Shown here piece after piece: positions 36,456-50,030 of a DNA stretch of 64,000 bases (position 1 is its first letter; the number at the start of each line of letters is the position of its first letter). The position numbers and the translations under genes are program-made. The notes beneath the pieces were generated by a model, which saw only the letters and a list, made by a program, of their open reading frames with translations, ran no database searches and had not been told where the DNA came from. The DNA comes from Nautilus pompilius. Its lineage: Eukaryota; Mollusca; Cephalopoda; Nautilida; Nautilidae. The DNA is taken from assembly GCA_018389105.1 (NCBI GenBank), contig JACATO010001102.1:1-64000 (forward strand), given 5' to 3'.

Positions 36456-38609
36456 ACAATCTATTAAATATGAGATCCTTGAGACAGAGAGCAGCACTGT
36501 GAAAGAAGACTGTGTTTGTTCTTTTACTGATTATCACCTTTCAGGTTCTAACATCCATTTTGGTGGAGAGAGGTCATTACCTAGGCAGTGTTGGGAGTTC
36601 TGACAGGATGACTCTTGTCTGTTCTAAAGCTTAAGATGAATCTCTTAAAATTGTGGATTACAAGTTAACCTCTGCCATTGAATCCATTGTCACACCCTCT
36701 GCCCACATTTAGTCTGCACTACCTATCAGCAGAGGAAGCACGCTGTTGGTTCCCAGCAGCCTGCATGTCTGTCAAGTGAACTATCTTGCAAAAGCAATTA
36801 AGCAAACAATGCTGCAGCTGCCATCTTGGCTTCTATATCAGGTATCTGAATAATTTTAGTGTGGAGATAGTTTAAAATTAAACTGGTAAAATCATTCCTT
36901 ACCAGGGTCTTAGGAAGTTTGTGTGTGTGTGTGTGAGAGAATTTTTGTGGAAAAAGACAAATAGGAATATATATTGATTCTCAAATATTGACATCCTTTG
37001 CTAAATATTCAAAATTGGGAGAGGTGGGGTGCTCTTTATTTTTGGGTGTATATCACCTTAGATTGACAGCATGCACAGGCATTTTGAGTCTAGTGCTTCA
37101 TTCTCTAGTGGTTAATCCAAAGCTCAGTTTTCTGTTAAATATGATAACAGTGTCTTGTCATTTTAATCTTAGAACTGGGCTTCTGTCAGAAAGCAGTTTA
37201 GAATTCCTCTGTGTAATATCAGATCCAATGGATGTATTGGCAGTAATTCTTTTTTTTTTTTTACACATTTTTTGGACAGTATGTTTCTCTAAATATAAAT
37301 TTAAAGGCTTGTGGTTTTGTGTGTTGCTTTCACTTTTTTTTTTTCTATAACTTTTTAGTTTATTAAAAGGTACCAGTAAAATTTAAAGATATTTCTTTGA
37401 TCTTTATCATGTTGTACATTCACATAAATCCAAGCAATTGTGCACATTTTGTTCTGTAAATATTTTGTTACTCTCTTCTTTTTTTTTTCTTTCTTTGGAA
37501 TATATTACAAACAGCATCAGATTTTATATAACACTTTCTCTCCTCAAAGTAATGTTTAAAGCTGGTATGTTAGAAAGTACAACTAATGCTACCTTTTGGT
37601 GCTTGAACTATCCAACAAATCCAAAACAGAAATCTCTAGAATGTTGATAACTTTGTTTCTTTGTTTTTTTTTCTTTTCCTTTTGCTAATATAAGAGGAAG
37701 TTGCTTAAAAATGAAATAGAACATTTTCCTGATTTATAGGATATTTTTTATTATGCAGTTAATCCTGATTGCGGGTGTAGGTAGCTGATATGGTATAGGA
37801 ATGTATTTAGTTAATCTTCCGAGTGTTTCCAGTCTACTCGACCTTACACCAGTTCTTGCAAAGCTTGAAAGTTCCAAGATTTTTTTTAATCATATGACAT
37901 TTTGTGACTTTTCCTAGTCTAGGGTCCATGAACATACGAAAAGAAATAAACAGCTTTGACACATTTTCTAATACTGATCCGGTGTGCAACCGTTATGGCC
38001 CAAAACGCAGTAGATGTAACCAGAATTTCAGGATGGTAGGAGGCTTAATATGTTGTTTGAAACAAAAGTTTAAAAGACTTGACTTTTAAAATGAAAATTT
38101 TGGTGGTGCTGAAGTGTGCGTGCATGTGTCCTGAAAGAATTTTCTTACATAGAACTGATTTAAAGTATACTATTTTTTTTTTTTTATTTTAAATTTTTTG
38201 ATGTAAATAGTGCACTTATTGACATACATTCAGTGAGAAAGTGGAACAAGTGTATTGGTTTGTTATTTTTGAAGGACATTAAGATAGATTTTTAATTCCG
38301 TGTAACTGGGAACTTGGATTTTTGATGGTATGAAAAAAACACTATTTACAGATCTAATTAAAACACAAACTGTATGCGTTGAAATCAGAATAGATGTATT
38401 TAAGCATAATAGCTATTTTTAATCCCTGAATTGAAACTTGTGATTTGACATTATGCAAAAAAACCTTCCAACGTGACAACAGTTAAACTGAAAAAGATGA
38501 TGGTTAGTTATTAGTTAAAAGAAAATGAACTATCTGGAAGCTCTTTTCGTTTGTGTATTCTTTACATATGTTACTGACTGACTGGCATATATTCAGTGTG
38601 AAGTATCTC
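36456..38609. other. intergenic sequence downstream of PPM1G
   Basis: AT-rich with a (GT)n run near 36920 and many T-runs. No gene, RNA or known transposon is recognised. Confidence 0.4.
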
Positions 38610-40600
38610 CTTTTTTTTTTTTAAAAAAAAAAATCTAAGGGTGTTTAGTTAACAAATAATGACAGTAGGAATCAATCTTCCATTGGCTTTGTCTAACTGC
38701 ACGTGAGCAATTCTAAAACTAGCTGCTTGAGAACTGCTAATCTGAATCATGGTACCATTAGATTGCATTTTATCACGAGTAAGAAAGTCTTGTTAATAGT
38801 TGCTCACTGATATTTTAGGATTATTATTTTTTACATTTCATTCTGAAATAAAAATTCACTGAATTGTAAAACAAAATGAGCAAAATGTGGAGGGGGGTCT
38901 TGTCATCTTTTGTGCATGGAATTCAACTACTACAAATTGTCTTCTATTTTAAACTACAGCCTCAAGAGGCAGGCTAAACTTCTGTGAGGTGTATCCTTGT
39001 GTCATCATGACAAGCTAACTTGAGCAGGATTAAAATAAACTGGTAAAATCTTTCCAGCAATCAAGCATTTGTCTGCTAGTTTGGAACTCTCTTAGTCTAT
39101 TCCATCTGGTAATGCCAAAAATTCCAAGTAGGTTTTAAGTTTCATTATTGAAGCGGGTGTCACAAAAATAGTAGTTGAGAGAGAACGTGACAGAGGCTGA
39201 ATTTTTAGCTTTGAGAAATATGCATCAGAGTTTAGCAGCAAAAAGAAAAACCTGATGATAGTCAATTGGAAAACTGGGGTGGTTAACATTATGATCAGAG
39301 AGCTGACTGCAGTTATAATCTTCAGCTGTAGCCTGGATTCTTCTGGTTGTACAAGAGCAGGGCTAGAATTTGACTGGACTGCTGCTAGACCTAATGGGAA
39401 GACATGCCCAAGTTTTAGAAGGGATGTTAAAAAAAGATTTGGTAATTATTCCAAGAATTCCAAAACACTAAGTTTCTGAAATGAAAATAGTGTAAATTAT
39501 TCTCCATGTATTTGAAAGTAAGTTAATGCAAAAAAAAACATAATAGAGGTAACAGGGGAGACAATCTTTATTTCAAAAATAATTTAAAAAAAAAAAACCT
39601 AATTAATTTTCCTTAAAATGGTTAAGTGAGATCTTGTTTATAGATTTTAAACCGAACAAGTCGAAGAAAAAAAAATTACATTTTATTCTAAACATTCGGT
39701 AATTTCATTCTTATTAACATTAACGACTGCCTCCCCTTAATGCGATGTAGATGTATAGACTTGCATGCTTTTATTTTTTTAATATATACTAAAAAAAAAC
39801 CAGCTCAGTAAAATAGCATGTTTGTGGCCTGTCTGTCTGATGTCTGTCCGTGCATCAGGGGAGCTACAAATTTGTACCTTGTCATGCTGATTCACCAGCT
39901 TCGCGTTTGTGGTGGTTTGAATACAGAATTCTTGCTCCTGTTTGTATCTAGGCATGTTTTGTGGATTGCTTTTTTTGCTTAATTTTTTTATCTGTTGCAT
40001 TTTTATTTATATATATATATATTTATTTTTTTTTCAGTCAGTCGTCATTTAAAATGCCGAAAGAGAAACCTTGTTGACAATCTCTAATACATTTTCCATT
40101 TGTCTCCCCTTTTAAACAGCTGCCTTTTTAGTCATGATTTCTATAAATTAAGTATTTCAGCAAACTGGTGGAGTGATTGGTTCTGTTTTGGTTTTGCACT
40201 ACATCCATACATTATGTAGAATGTTCTCAAAAATGTAATTTAAGTGATGCTGTGTTCTCATCTTTTGCTTTATATTACTGCGTATATTATGCAGATGCAA
40301 ACTTGTGACTGAATCACATTTTCATGAAACTGAGCTGGGGAAAGAGGAACAGTTTAAAGCTTATTTTAAATAGGAATACTTATATATTTACATTGAGTAT
40401 TAGTCATTTGACTGGATTCTACAAATTATCAGATTTAAAGGTACTGTTTTGTTTTGAAACAAGTCACGTTCCATACAAAAATTTCATATTTATATATTAC
40501 ATGTGTTAGATCACTGGCCAAATAGTTGACTCAAGTTCTGTACATGGAAACTTGATTAATCGTTAGATGGGAAGGGATGGCCTCTCCCCCCCCTCCCTTT
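38610..40600 (+). repeat. 2.0-kb direct tandem duplication, copy 1
   Basis: Starts in a (T)n(A)n block before ATCTAAGGGTGTTTAG and ends CCTCTCCCCCCCCTCCC plus T-run. The offset to copy 2 is 1,989 bp at the left and 1,996 bp at the right. The two extra amounts I could place are six bases in a GA repeat (39178 versus 41165) and one extra C at about 41607. No coding function is seen. Confidence 0.95.
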
Positions 40601-42598
40601 TTTTTTTTTTTAAAAAAAAAAATCTAAGGGTGTTTAGTTAACAAATAATGACAGTAGGAATCAATCTTCCATTGGCTTTGTCTAACTGCACGTGAGCAAT
40701 TCTAAAACTAGCTGCTTGAGAACTGCTAATCTGAATCATGGTACCATTAGATTGCATTTTATCACGAGTAAGAAAGTCTTGTTAATAGTTGCTCACTGAT
40801 ATTTTAGGATTATTATTTTTTACATTTCATTCTGAAATAAAAATTCACTGAATTGTAAAACAAAATGAGCAAAATGTGGAGGGGGGTCTTGTCATCTTTT
40901 GTGCATGGAATTCAACTACTACAAATTGTCTTCTATTTTAAACTACAGCCTCAAGAGGCAGGCTAAACTTCTGTGAGGTGTATCCTTGTGTCATCATGAC
41001 AAGCTAACTTGAGCAGGATTAAAATAAACTGGTAAAATCTTTCCAGCAATCAAGCATTTGTCTGCTAGTTTGGAACTCTCTTAGTCTATTCCATCTGGTA
41101 ATGCCAAAAATTCCAAGTAGGTTTTAAGTTTCATTATTGAAGCGGGTGTCACAAAAATAGTAGTTGAGAGAGAGAGAGAACGTGACAGAGGCTGAATTTT
41201 TAGCTTTGAGAAATATGCATCAGAGTTTAGCAGCAAAAAGAAAAACCTGATGATAGTCAATTGGAAAACTGGGGTGGTTAACATTATGATCAGAGAGCTG
41301 ACTGCAGTTATAATCTTCAGCTGTAGCCTGGATTCTTCTGGTTGTACAAGAGCAGGGCTAGAATTTGACTGGACTGCTGCTAGACCTAATGGGAAGACAT
41401 GCCCAAGTTTTAGAAGGGATGTTAAAAAAAGATTTGGTAATTATTCCAAGAATTCCAAAACACTAAGTTTCTGAAATGAAAATAGTGTAAATTATTCTCC
41501 ATGTATTTGAAAGTAAGTTAATGCAAAAAAAAACATAATAGAGGTAACAGGGGAGACAATCTTTATTTCAAAAATAATTTAAAAAAAAAAAACCTAATTA
41601 ATTTTCCCTTAAAATGGTTAAGTGAGATCTTGTTTATAGATTTTAAACCGAACAAGTCGAAGAAAAAAAAATTACATTTTATTCTAAACATTCGGTAATT
41701 TCATTCTTATTAACATTAACGACTGCCTCCCCTTAATGCGATGTAGATGTATAGACTTGCATGCTTTTATTTTTTTAATATATACTAAAAAAAAACCAGC
41801 TCAGTAAAATAGCATGTTTGTGGCCTGTCTGTCTGATGTCTGTCCGTGCATCAGGGGAGCTACAAATTTGTACCTTGTCATGCTGATTCACCAGCTTCGC
41901 GTTTGTGGTGGTTTGAATACAGAATTCTTGCTCCTGTTTGTATCTAGGCATGTTTTGTGGATTGCTTTTTTTGCTTAATTTTTTTATCTGTTGCATTTTT
42001 ATTTATATATATATATATTTATTTTTTTTTCAGTCAGTCGTCATTTAAAATGCCGAAAGAGAAACCTTGTTGACAATCTCTAATACATTTTCCATTTGTC
42101 TCCCCTTTTAAACAGCTGCCTTTTTAGTCATGATTTCTATAAATTAAGTATTTCAGCAAACTGGTGGAGTGATTGGTTCTGTTTTGGTTTTGCACTACAT
42201 CCATACATTATGTAGAATGTTCTCAAAAATGTAATTTAAGTGATGCTGTGTTCTCATCTTTTGCTTTATATTACTGCGTATATTATGCAGATGCAAACTT
42301 GTGACTGAATCACATTTTCATGAAACTGAGCTGGGGAAAGAGGAACAGTTTAAAGCTTATTTTAAATAGGAATACTTATATATTTACATTGAGTATTAGT
42401 CATTTGACTGGATTCTACAAATTATCAGATTTAAAGGTACTGTTTTGTTTTGAAACAAGTCACGTTCCATACAAAAATTTCATATTTATATATTACATGT
42501 GTTAGATCACTGGCCAAATAGTTGACTCAAGTTCTGTACATGGAAACTTGATTAATCGTTAGATGGGAAGGGATGGCCTCTCCCCCCCCTCCCTTTTT
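40601..42598 (+). repeat. 2.0-kb direct tandem duplication, copy 2
   Basis: Near-identical to copy 1 by eye over its whole length. The right edge is the repeated CCTCTCCCCCCCCTCCC, after which the sequence diverges (TTTTTCTTTTTTTTTGAAATTATGG). Confidence 0.95.
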
Positions 42599-43290
42599 CT
42601 TTTTTTTTGAAATTATGGCATGTATATAAGAAACTCTCTTCTAAATCTTTGAATGGATGTTGGGCTAAGATAAATTCCAGCCTCTGGAAAGCAATTATTT
42701 GCTGAATATATAAACAGTAATATGACAAGTAAATTCTAGTGTCACTTTTTGATAGATAGAGAGAGAGAAAAGAACTGCTTTAGATGAAGAAATCAGAGAA
42801 GACAAAACCATATGGTTTCTCCTGTTTGTGATATAGTGAAAATATTCATCACCACTGTTTTTTTTTTTTTTTACTTGATGTTTTCCTCCTCTTGACTGTT
42901 AAGTCTTTGTAGCTTCCATGGAAATGTTAACTTCAGTTGACAACTTTTCTATTTTATGACTCTTAGCAAAATTAAACAAGATCCTTTAACACATTCTTTA
43001 CATATTTTTTGTTGTTAAAACTTAAACACATCAAATTATTCAAACAGGTAACATGGATCACACTAAACTGGAAAATGTACTTTCAGAAAAAGGATCTAGA
43101 GGGTAGATATTAACCAAGAAATTTCAGCATAGATTTATGTTTTCAGGTATTTAGCATTTAAAATACACTGATGCCCTTGTGTAAAGCACAGTCATCTTGC
43201 CTTTTTGTAACTGTTAAACTAAATCATTTACTAAAATAGTACATTGTAACTTATTTTTAATACTTTTTAATTTCCTGTAGATATTTAAGT
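42599..43290. other. AT-rich non-coding sequence
   Basis: Nothing recognisable apart from a short (GATA/GA)n tract near 42750. Confidence 0.35.
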
Positions 43291-43294
43291 GCCT

Positions 43295-43420
43295 GGGAAA
43301 TGTGCTGGTTCATTGATAGACTGCTGAGATCAAGGATTTCTGGGTTTGATTCAGCTCAGATCGGTCCACCTTCTAAATGAAGAATTTTAGTAGGGACATC
43401 TGCTTATGGCCTCCCATGCT
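43295..43420 (+). repeat. tRNA-derived SINE (probable)
   Basis: A box-A-like TGCTGGTTCATTGATAGACTG at 43302-43322 is followed about 20 bp later by a box-B-like GGGTTTGATTCAG at 43342-43354. This spacing and order match a tRNA-type Pol III promoter. Downstream sequence is unrelated to a tRNA, so it is a SINE head rather than a tRNA gene. Confidence 0.5.
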
Positions 43421-43503
43421 GTATAAGTAGTCGTGCAACTCGCTCAGTATATATGCATATGGTCTCATCTTATAACCAAGATAGAGATCTACAGCCTATA
43501 TTA

Positions 43504-46500
43504 CAGGGGTGGGAAGCATACATCATTGGCAGTTTAAATGATTAATTTATAGTGAGGCTTTTACTTTGACTGCAGCATTGATGCAAGCAGAATGTTGTCT
43601 GTAACTGTCTGATAGACATTCTCGATAAATTCAGTTTCTTATCTAATGTATACCAAAATGAGTGGATTGTGCTGTTTACTTGGGATTAAGCAGTTGGTCA
43701 ATTTATATACAATATTGTCACTGATATTTTTTTCTATAGGTGTTCTGCATTTCATTTATATTCAGGGAGAGAGGCGTAACACCCTCATTCAGTGCAAAAA
43801 TATAGGCAGTCTGGAAAGGGTTGAGTTTTTAAAAAGTGTATTTACAAACTGTCTAGCAAGACATTTAGTTGTGGACAAACATTTAATATTCAGGTAAAAC
43901 ATCCATTAATGGGCATCTAAATAACTTTTGTACTTAACCCTTTTCAGTCCATAATAGAGATTCAGTAATTTTTGTTTTTATATTTTGAGAAATTTTGGAT
44001 GAAGATTGCAGCTGAGAGCAAACCATATTTACTGTAGTTGGTCTCTTTAACAAAAAGTATAAAGAAACATTCATATTTTGGTCCCTTAAATAAAAGCTTA
44101 TTTTTCTCTAACAGATAGATTGTAAAGAAGACAAGATATTACAACACAAACCTTTATTATGAATCCTGACAAATTCTCTGTATTTTAATTTAAATCAGAC
44201 TTTATTTCATCCCCGTTGCTCAACATCATGCTAAAACTTAATCTTAGTCAAGTGTGAGGATTGCTGCTGCTACTTAGCAACCAACACATCAATTCTAGGC
44301 AGCACCTTTTGAGAGAGTTACATGAAGGTTGTGCTCCCTACTATGTCAGATTCATTAGAATATTAAGCAGCTAACTAGGTCATGCCCACACTGTTGAGGT
44401 GAGCGTCGTCCTTTTATTTGCAGGCAACTTGGGCATATTTCGCACAAAACATTTGTTTGCATTGAGAATAATTGTCACTCCTAAAAAACACTCATGGACC
44501 TCTGGTTAAGAAACCTTGTAGGCATTCGTTGGATAGGAAGCAGGGAATTTTGAGACTTATCCAAGTCAAGTTTGCTTTAGATTTTGAATAACACTGACAT
44601 TTTGCTCGTCACTAGGCTATGTTGCATATATTCGAATTTCTCTGCATCCAGTCTAGTTTATCTGTTTATTTTGTATAAGAAAACTGGTTCTGTATACTTT
44701 AACTTGACCTGAAAACGGATCTCTCTGAAAATAATCAGGGTATAAACTGGGCTTCCTGAGCCTGTGAGGTTTCTCTTCATAACTGAAACTTCACTTTGTA
44801 ATAACTTGTAGTGTTAGTAATGCTCTCAAAATCTTCATAAGAGGAAACCTGCAGCAGATTAACACCTGGAGATTACCATCAGTGCTTCTGGATGAGCCTA
44901 AAAGAATGTTTGCCTTTGTAATTAGTCTGCATGAATTAATCATGTTTTGACAGAAACCTTGTCTTTTCATTTTTAAAGAGATGTAGGTCTGTGAACATGA
45001 CTGGTGGCCGCAGGTGGTGATTTACGGACCTCAAAGCTATTTGCACAGATCACTACTTAGACCCACACGTTGTCCCTAATAAGCAGATCTCTGTCTTTTC
45101 CCATTCTCAGCAAGATCTTTATTGCATCTTTTTCAGGGACTGCAAACAAGCCACCGTGACATAGCACAGCAAACCGAGTTCTGCCAGCAAGCTCCAAAAA
45201 AAAAAAATATGCCATTGCTGTTTTATTAATAGGCAAACTTGACTGAGTCCACCCTGATAAAGAAACTGGGCATCTGTTAGTAAACTTTATTGTATATCAA
45301 TATAAATAGACACTTGGTTACCAGATTATATTTAAGTGTTATACTTTGAGAGGTTTAATGACAGAAGTTCATCTCTAATAGAAGTCTGTTATTCACAAAA
45401 TCTATTTTTAATCTCTTTCTACCCCATAATTACATTTCAGTAGGAAAGAAAGAAAGAAAATTTTTTTTTCAAAAATTTCTGAATCATTAATGCTTTTTTT
45501 TTTTAAAAAAAGATGCAATATTTTAAGAAAAATGCAGTTCATTATTTTAAAATATCTGAAAATGGTAACTTGAAGCCTCTGTTTTGTAGATTATGCAAAT
45601 TTATTAACAGTAAGAGCCACAGTAAAAGAAAATTCGAAATTTGGTGATAGTTGTCAACTCTTGAGTTTGGATTTCGTTTACTTGACGAGTTTTGGTGACC
45701 TTTGACCAATAAATGGCAGAATTCATAATGAAATTGTATTTTCTTGTTACCTGGTTAAACCATGCTAATGTGGTAGGTAGGAACAGGTTTTCTGTCTACT
45801 TAAACAGCTGGTCTGAAGTTGGATAATCTAATTTTTTTAATGCCATTTTATCAATTGATGACGTTCACTAAATATCTGATATTTGATCAGTCATCCATTT
45901 AGATATTTATTAGCCAGTACAAGAAATTTTATATTAGATAGTTAGGTCATGCTAGAGTATTTCTTTCTTTCTAACTTTAATTAGAGACTAATTCCCAAAT
46001 CTTTGAAAGGGGTTAGACTTAATGGTGCTAAAGTTTCATTGATTATTTCTTTCTTCACCCATAGGAGGATTAGATTTTTTATTAGAAACTTCCCTTTTAC
46101 TTACCTGTAGTAGAAAAAATGTCTTTAAAATGTAATTCATGGGTAGATGAGAATGTATCCAATCGTATGAGTAAGGTCATTTAGATGTGGGCCAAAACTT
46201 TCTATTATAGAAATTCCTGCATGAATGAATGGATTGTATAACCTCTCAAAATAATGTAAAAAAGATATATGGTTAGAAAGATCTTGTAATGTTTTTTTAT
46301 TCAAATGTTTGACTTTTAACCTATCAGAAATTAATTTTTTTAACCTTTAATTACACCTAAAAATGTTATGCACAACCTACTTTACTCGCAGACTTCAGCA
46401 GATGATGAACTTCTTTTCACAAATAAGTCTGATATTTCTGTGTTTTTTATGTGATACTAACAATCTACTAAACCAGGTTATGTACAGTCACATTAAAGAA

Positions 46501-47359
46501 ATAGAAGTTCAGAAAAATAAAAAAACTGCATTGAAAAAATGGTTTTCTGCTATTTTCCTCACTGTTATTGATTCAGTTTGGACTGATGGAGGACTACAGA
46601 AAAGTTTATAATGGCTTTTAAATGAAATCTACTTCTAGGTACATATAGTAAGATAGGCAGGCAGTCTATGGAACCCTTCTCCAGCTGATTGGACACAGAT
46701 TTTGTAAGGATCTCATTACCATTGACTGATATCCCATGTCTTATATGCACGGTGAGCAGGTCGACTAAAATCTGCTTTTATTTACAAGTCTAAAATGTTG
46801 GATTTACTAACTTTTTAATGTAGTCTTTGTTGTATCTCATTAGAACTATTTGCTTTCAAAACAATCATCCTCATGGGGTAAGTATGAGATCTCCTATACT
46901 GAAAAACAGCTCCACTGATGCACTGCTTTGGATGGAAAGGGGATGCTGAAATCCAGAGTTTTTCCAACTTTGGAATAAAATTGGAGAATGTCAAGATTTT
47001 TTGCATTTTGCAGATAAGTGTTTCACTTTCAACTGCATTTCCTTCCACTTGGAATCAGAAAAATTCCTCTTCAGGTGAGTGGCTTGCAAATGTTTCACTG
47101 CTGTGCTTAACACTGAATGTTGGATAGAAGCTGATTTTGCCTCCACAAACAATTTGGTTTTGCAATGTTGCACACAATTTGAATTGTAGCTGAGATTCAA
47201 ATGTTGGGTCACTATATCTGAAAATCTTAATATGTACCAAAAAATTGTCAAGACTATTAAGCCTAATTCACAATGCCAGCTACTTATTACACATTTTTAG
47301 CAATATAGTTACATAATGGCTCGTGTCCTGTCAAGATAAGTTTGCCCACCCCTCTGATG
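43504..47359 (-). mobile_element. probable decayed hAT (Charlie-like) element
   Basis: The right edge, read on the minus strand, is CAGAGGGGTGGGCAAACTT..., the familiar 'CAGGGGTGGGCAAAC' type of hAT terminus. The + strand at 43504 begins CAGGGGTGGGAAGC, a plausible partner terminus. Just inside the right end, minus-strand frames at 47000-47250 show a BED-finger-like pattern (C..CKTK, then VKHLQATHLKRNFSDSKWKEM), as at the start of GTF2IRD2/ZBED-type hAT transposases. No matching 8-bp duplication is visible and the transposase core is not readable, so the pairing of the two ends is tentative. Confidence 0.35.
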
Positions 47360-50030
47360 TATATGAAATAAATCTTTTGTTGGGCAAATAATCCTGCAGT
47401 CAGGACATCAGTTGGACATGATTATGGGATTATCCTATGAACAACTATGGGATATGTGTAAACGTATGATCTTTCAGGCTGATCACATGATATATATGGA
47501 TGACCAACCTCCAGACATTCAATTTAGCAGCAGTTTTTCATTGTTACCAGCTCTTGAGGTATTAGACATCAAAAATGACAATTATCCTCCTAGTGATATA
47601 TCCAGCTTTTTGCAGAGAATTGAGGTTTGCTGGTGCTTGTCAGTTCACTATGTAAAATGAGTTTCATCAAAGCAAGAGTGGGCACCCACAATTTCATTAA
47701 CATTCAACTATGATGAGCATAAACTCCAAAGTAATTATGTACATTTATATCTTCCGGCAATAGATTTCAAGTGTGAACTGGGAAGAAAAGTTAAATAGGT
47801 TATCTTTGATGCTAACTCAAATATCTGAATGTTGCATGTGGCTCATCCTCTCCACCAGAAACATTGTTGCTATGTTGAAGGGATTGAAAAAGGTTTCATT
47901 GGATTGGGTGATCTCACTTTGTGGAGATCCTGTAGTATTACCTTACACTTTGTTGTAGATTTTGACACATCTGAAGGATCTTTTGCCATAAGACTCTTAA
48001 TTGCAGCTTCAAGTTAGCTACATTACCTTTAGCCATTGATAAAAATTCTTATGCAAGAGCGAATAGTGTAATAAATATTGATATCCTGTCTCCTAATAGT
48101 TTTTAAATATAAATATAGCAATCTCAGAAATTCCATCTATATAAAATGAGTTCCATCAAAGAAAGTAGGGATGCACAATTTCCATTTCTGTGGTTTTATT
48201 AACACTCAGCAAGCCAAAAGCCATGTATCAGAGGGTGACATTTTGTGAAGTCCCTGCTGGAATTGAAGTTCTGTGAATCTTTCATTTCCTGGATCAGTGT
48301 GTAGTTGCTAGCATCTTACTAGTAGGCTGCCACACCCAAATACTGACACTGATTTTAAAGTTTATTTTTACATCTGAAAAATACAAGTTTATAAACTAAA
48401 AGTTACTCCTGAATTCTTTTAAGAGTATTTTTCATTTGATTTTGCAGATTTTAGCAGTTATTTTTCTTGTACAGCAAATGTGGGGAAGTCTTTACATAAC
48501 TTATAATTTAGTTTCACAGCTCTGCTTTAATTATATTAGTGTTCTATTCTACCTATTACATGTATCTGTGCAGAGATTCACTAAACTAGAAACTTTTAAC
48601 AAAGGCATTATGGGTATTGTTCAAGCAGTTTATTAATTTCAAGAGATTTGGATACTCGAAAGCAGAGAAAATGTTACTCATCTGTCAATGGAAAGCATCT
48701 CGTTTGGATCAAGATTCTGTAAATTTTTATGAATGCAAAATTATCAACCTTCAACTTTAGTGCAGACACCACTTTTAAGACATTTTTCAGAATATTTGGT
48801 TTGACTTCAATGAAAGTGATCTATTATTCTGCATTTTTCAAGGTGAGCAATGCTGTGTTGAAGTATCGTATTTGCTTCTCTTTTAAAAATTATCTGTTCA
48901 CATGGAAGTTTTCCTAAGTACTGATTTATCTGGAAGCAAGACAGAATCTAAAATTCGATTTTGTAATTTGTCTCTGATATTGCGGCAAAAACCTTTGTAG
49001 ATTGAGTTGATTCATTTCTAGTTTCTTGGAAAGCATTCATTGCCCATGCACAAAATACTGATTCATTTTCTTAACTCTTAAATGAATTTTGGGCAATTCT
49101 CCATACCTTGCTGTTAAAAAAAAAAAAAAAAAATTAGCACCTGGAAAAAGCAAGTATCAATGGCAGGAAAAATTAGTAAATTCTTGCATTCCAGTTCAAT
49201 AAAACCAAAACATTTTAAAAATTCTTTTAACCTTTTTTGGCTGCGGATGAAAACTAATTATTAAAATTTTTAACATTTCTTGACAAATGCTTGCAACTAA
49301 GCTTAGCAGCATTATCAGTAACATGAAAATTACAATTGAACGAATTGTTTTGAACATTCTTCACTTGACTTTGTAGAACAGAATTGTTTTTCCCAACGAT
49401 GTACAGAAGCACCAACCACTATTATGTGTAGCCCTTTTTTCTGTAATGTCTGATATAACTGGCTTGAAATACTGTTGGCTGTTTTTATCAATACTCCCCA
49501 TGAGATTTTTCAAAATGATAATTCAGAAGAGGAAAACGCTTAGCAGCAGAAACAGTTATTTATATTTTGCAGATACAAAACATTTACAAGTGTTTCAGCT
49601 TTCATCTGTTGCACTGAAAATTTGGGGGGGGGGCTGTCTGAATCAAAAGTGATATATCAGTCTGTGATAAGGCATGACAGCAACTGTTACTGTAACTCTA
49701 TGAACAAAAGCATTCAGATTTACCATGTGCAACAACTTTTCTTCTTTTTCCAGCTGGTTCTTCAGATTCCATCATCAGAACTCTGAAATAAATTGTTAAA
49801 ACAACAACAACAAAAGTTAAATGTAATGATTGTGGAGAATAGCATAAATATTAGATGGATGAAACACTGGCACAGTCTGTACCTTTTTTCATTATTTTAA
49901 AACCGCTTTTATCCATTTAATTGTAAGGGTGATGTTATAAATGCTTTTCATCCGTGAAATGTATTAATTTTGTCTAGTAGCAGTCACGTGGTAATGGTAA
50001 TGTTTAAAACAGCTAGTCAGCTGACTGCTT
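47360..50030. other. AT-rich unassigned sequence with weak internal repetition
   Basis: The segments at about 47648 and 48137 share TAAAATGAGTTYCATCAAAG followed by similar sequence, so part of this stretch is an old duplication about 490 bp apart. I recognise no gene. Confidence 0.4.

Noticed and set aside
37438..37647. Open frames after PPM1G as possible extra exons or a downstream gene
   Set aside because: PPM1G already ends with a stop after the last conserved motif; these frames are Phe/Leu/Ser-rich from T-runs.
39092..42505. Paired identical open frames of 60-74 codons repeated in the 2-kb duplication
   Set aside because: They are identical only because the DNA is duplicated; composition and length are those of random AT-rich frames with no family likeness.
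43646..43897. 83-codon open frame beginning MYTKMSGLCCLLGIKQ
   Set aside because: No family likeness, in AT-rich sequence, on the strand opposite to the suspected hAT element that contains it.
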